DNA of 6,658 nt from CALZKI01 sp045124055 (GTDB taxonomy: Bacteria > Bacillota > Clostridia > Lachnospirales > Lachnospiraceae), in assembly GCA_045124055.1 (NCBI GenBank), contig JBGVKZ010000048.1, forward strand, positions 1-6,658. The letters run 5' to 3'. The notes under the pieces were generated by a model. It did not search any database. It was not told the DNA's origin and saw only the letters and a list, made by a program, of their open reading frames with translations. The position numbers and the translations under genes are program-made. Shown one piece after another: positions 4,993 through 6,658 of the stretch (the stretch's first letter is position 1; each line of letters begins with the position of its first letter).

Positions 4993-5145
4993 TCATTTTA
5001 ATAACCAACCTAGATCAGAATCGTATACAAATTGTTGCGTTAGCACTCCTGTTTTAGCATCATATATACCCAGAATATCTCCCTCTACAAAAGGTCATGT
5101 ATCTTGTACAAGTTCTGGCCAAAAGATATCTAGTTTACACAAAAC
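4993..5145 (-). pseudogene. Broken small gene with an in-frame stop, possibly a second immunity-type gene
   Basis: One frame reads VLCKLDIFWPELVQDT, then TGA (5095-5097), then PFVEGDILGIYDAKTGVL and TQQFVYDSDLGWLLK to TGA at 4993-4995. Both halves look like coding sequence in one frame (FWPEL, GDILGIYDAKTG, DLGWLLK). A CGA-to-TGA change would explain the break and restore DTRPFVEG. A TAG sits just before the first Val codon and no ATG with a ribosome site is seen, so the 5' end is also lost or unclear. I cannot name the family. Its place directly after the immunity-like gene suggests a decayed extra immunity gene. Readthrough or recoding at the TGA is conceivable but less likely. Confidence 0.6.
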
Positions 5146-5185
5146 CTATGCTCGTTATTGTTTATAAAATGAGGTTGTTAATCAT

Positions 5186-5623
5186 TTAGCCAAAATCACT
5201 TACACGCTCATAATATTTTAAAAACTCTTCATATTTACAACGCATATTAATTTTATTTTCAATAGACATATAGGCCCTTCTAAGTTTTTCAAAAAACTCC
5301 TTACAGATAGCAACCTTGTGGTTTGTTAAATCGATAATAATTTCATCTAATAGTGTTTTCCCTATTTCTCCCTTTCTTTTATCTATTACATCTATCATAT
5401 CATTTTGATTCTCAAAAAAGAAAACATTCCAAACGGTTGCTTGTAAATAATCATCTCCTTTATTATTTTTAATAATATCTTTTCCCAGTTCTAACGCTTT
5501 TTGTGAATCCTTTTCTTCAAGAATCATAAGTGCCTTTGTTGTTTCCTCAAAATCAAGCATTTCACTAATGAGTTTAACAAGTTCTTCACTATTTAAATTC
5601 TCTAAATATTCATATTCTTCCAT
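5186..5623 (-). CDS. Small acidic helical protein, presumed immunity protein for the upstream toxin-like gene
   Basis: This 145-residue protein has no signal peptide and is predominantly helical and acidic. It runs from MEEYEYLENLNSEELVKLIS to a C-terminus ending KYYERVSDFG. Repeated leucine-rich helical stretches (EELVKLISEMLDFEETTKAL; SQKALELGKDIIKNN; TLLDEIIIDLTNHK) look HEAT/ARM-like, as in several small immunity families. I do not recognise an exact one. I chose the ATG at 5623 because AAAGG lies eight bases upstream and the start is 14 bases after the upstream stop. The frame is open to an ATG at 5701, but those 26 extra codons would overlap the end of the upstream gene and have no good site. 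Position immediately after a repeat-bearing toxin-like gene is the main reason for the immunity call. Confidence 0.7.
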   Translation of the reverse strand: MEEYEYLENLNSEELVKLISEMLDFEETTKALMILEEKDSQKALELGKDIIKNNKGDDYLQATVWNVFFFENQNDMIDVIDKRKGEIGKTLLDEIIIDLTNHKVAICKEFFEKLRRAYMSIENKINMRCKYEEFLKYYERVSDFG

Positions 5624-5637
5624 CTTGTTTACCTTTC

Positions 5638-6658
5638 TTACTTCACTGGCTTTAACATGACTGTTGCCAAATATGGGGTTCCATCTGGTAGTATTTTCCA
5701 CCTGCTAACTACCTGTACTTTACCATTTACGCCCTCAATGTAACTTATAATTTCTGTATTTCCTTCTGTTACTTCTTTTGCTGCATCAAAAAGATTTTCA
5801 ACAATCATTTGATTGTTTTCAGTAGTATCTTCTATTCCAGCCGTATTGAGAGTGTTGCTCATTTCTTGTGAACGCTGATAGTTATGTAATCTATCCTCAC
5901 ATTCCTGTAATTCTTTTTTCATTTCTTTTGTGAAATTTTCGGGATTCGATTTTCTTATGTCTTTCAATTCGTCAATCCTAGTTGTTGTTGCTTCGACATC
6001 CAATTCAACTTTACCACGAATATATGTATCTATTTTTCCTGTATTAATCTGAGCATTTCCATCTGTATACACTTTTACAGGATGTGTTGACCCTAGTGGT
6101 ATAACTTCCTCTATTTTTAGTTTACTACCACCCTCAGCAGTAACTTTTTCTCCATTCAAAAATGCATCCTGTTTTGCCATCTCATCGGCTCTAAGTTTTA
6201 TGACAGCATCTGTGTCCACATCCTTAATTACTATATGCTCATTCAACTTACCCTTTGCTAAATCCCAGGCTGCTATGTCTGCCTCACTTAAACCTGGATA
6301 TGGACTTACTTTTCCTGCTTCCATATCAGCTAAATGAGCTTCATAACGGGCAAGTTCATCGGGGAATATGTCTTCTGTTATTGCCAAGTCACTGGCTGCA
6401 TGTGTTTTGTTCGTTGCATCAATATCACTATTTACAACACCCTTCGTACTTCCACCGTCAGCATCCACCTTCAAAAATGCATCCTGTTTTGCCACCTCAT
6501 CGGCTCTAAGTTTTATGACAGCATCTGTGTCCACATCCTTGATTACTATATGTTCATTCAACTTACCATTTGCTAAATCCCAGGCTGCTATGTCTGCCTC
6601 ACTTAAACCCGGATATAGATTTGCTTTTCCTGATTCAAGAGCATTCCAATGGGCTTCA
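5638..6658 (-). CDS. Large repeat-containing protein, 3' part only; probable polymorphic toxin
   Basis: The reading frame is open to the right edge, giving 339 visible residues; the start lies outside the window. The first part contains nearly two units of a 105-residue repeat. Its conserved core runs from EAHxxxxExGK through YPGLSEADIAAWDLA, GKLNEHIVIKDVDTDAVIKL and RADExAKQDAFL. Between cores lies a variable linker (DADGGSTKGVVNSDIDATNK and on). After the last core the sequence changes to a non-repeated region of about 170 residues with a charged helix (TKEMKKELQECEDRLHNYQR). It ends in a beta-rich motif GKVQVVSRWKILPDGTPYLA followed by TVMLKPVK. Such a C-terminal strand pair ending a large repetitive protein, followed by a small acidic gene, is typical of polymorphic toxins, some with a BECR-type RNase fold. 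The toxic activity is inferred, not recognised. A TTG within the frame at 6559-6561 is not the true start. Confidence 0.75.
   Translation of the reverse strand, partial: EAHWNALESGKANLYPGLSEADIAAWDLANGKLNEHIVIKDVDTDAVIKLRADEVAKQDAFLKVDADGGSTKGVVNSDIDATNKTHAASDLAITEDIFPDELARYEAHLADMEAGKVSPYPGLSEADIAAWDLAKGKLNEHIVIKDVDTDAVIKLRADEMAKQDAFLNGEKVTAEGGSKLKIEEVIPLGSTHPVKVYTDGNAQINTGKIDTYIRGKVELDVEATTTRIDELKDIRKSNPENFTKEMKKELQECEDRLHNYQRSQEMSNTLNTAGIEDTTENNQMIVENLFDAAKEVTEGNTEIISYIEGVNGKVQVVSRWKILPDGTPYLATVMLKPVK
6156..6343 (-). repeat. Direct repeat copy A within the toxin-like gene
   Basis: These 188 bases match 6471-6658 at an exact offset of 315 bp (105 codons). The first roughly 150 bases differ at only a handful of positions. 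The last 40 (encoding EAHLADMEAGKVSPYPG against EAHWNALESGKANLYPG) have diverged more. An exact multiple of three keeps the frame, as expected for modular repeat expansion. Confidence 0.92.
6471..6658 (-). repeat. Direct repeat copy B within the toxin-like gene, running to the window edge
   Basis: This is the partner of 6156-6343. It reaches the edge of the window still aligned, so the repeat unit and probably further copies continue upstream of the visible gene part. The intervening linker (6344-6470) is unique within the window. Confidence 0.9.

Noticed and set aside
5624..5701. Upstream ATG at 5701 for the immunity-like gene
   Set aside because: It would overlap the toxin-like gene by 64 bases and lacks a ribosome site, while the ATG at 5623 has AAAGG at good spacing just after the upstream stop.
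6255..6576. Two overlapping plus-strand frames opposite the toxin-like repeats
   Set aside because: They arise from the repeat DNA read backwards; the minus frame shows a conserved 105-residue protein repeat at a multiple of three.

Overview
The window is AT-rich and looks like accessory DNA from a low-GC Gram-positive, most likely a gut Clostridia/Lachnospiraceae-type bacterium. The evidence is codon use, AGGAG-type ribosome sites, and small single-domain regulators and enzymes of the Clostridia kind. Every convincing gene lies on the minus strand, so the text reads from right to left.

Right end (6658 to about 4290): the 3' part of a large repeat-containing protein that looks like a polymorphic toxin. 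It has 105-residue tandem units followed by a non-repeated C-terminal domain. Then come a small acidic, helix-rich gene placed like its immunity gene, a broken small gene with an in-frame stop, an unknown 88-residue gene, an 18-codon TTG micro-ORF, and an O6-alkylguanine methyltransferase-like gene. This is the 'tail plus graveyard' layout typical of toxin/immunity loci. A frameshifted C-terminal scrap of an isoprenylcysteine methyltransferase-family gene follows directly.

Middle (4036 to 760): a compact regulated operon. It starts with a fully consensus sigma-A promoter (TTGACA, 17 bp, TATAAT) buried in a near-perfect 19-bp-arm dyad, which is surely the operator of the TetR-family gene just downstream. 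After the tetR-type gene come two different membrane-anchored alpha/beta hydrolases and a two-domain XRE-AbrB regulator whose start codon lies one base after the second hydrolase's stop. A 158-bp gap before the second hydrolase holds dyads and a possible internal promoter.

Left end (760 to 1): no intact gene. A truncated, frameshifted N-terminal piece of a small inorganic-pyrophosphatase-family gene runs into the most unusual object here. This is an array of six units with a 52-bp period, each carrying an inverted ACGGT/ACCGT pair. The 12 half-sites are spaced alternately about 31 and 21 bp, close to 3 and 2 helical turns. The two units nearest the broken gene form long hairpins whose arms covary. 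A separate 35-bp-stem imperfect inverted repeat lies beyond the array. I do not recognise this array as any known element.
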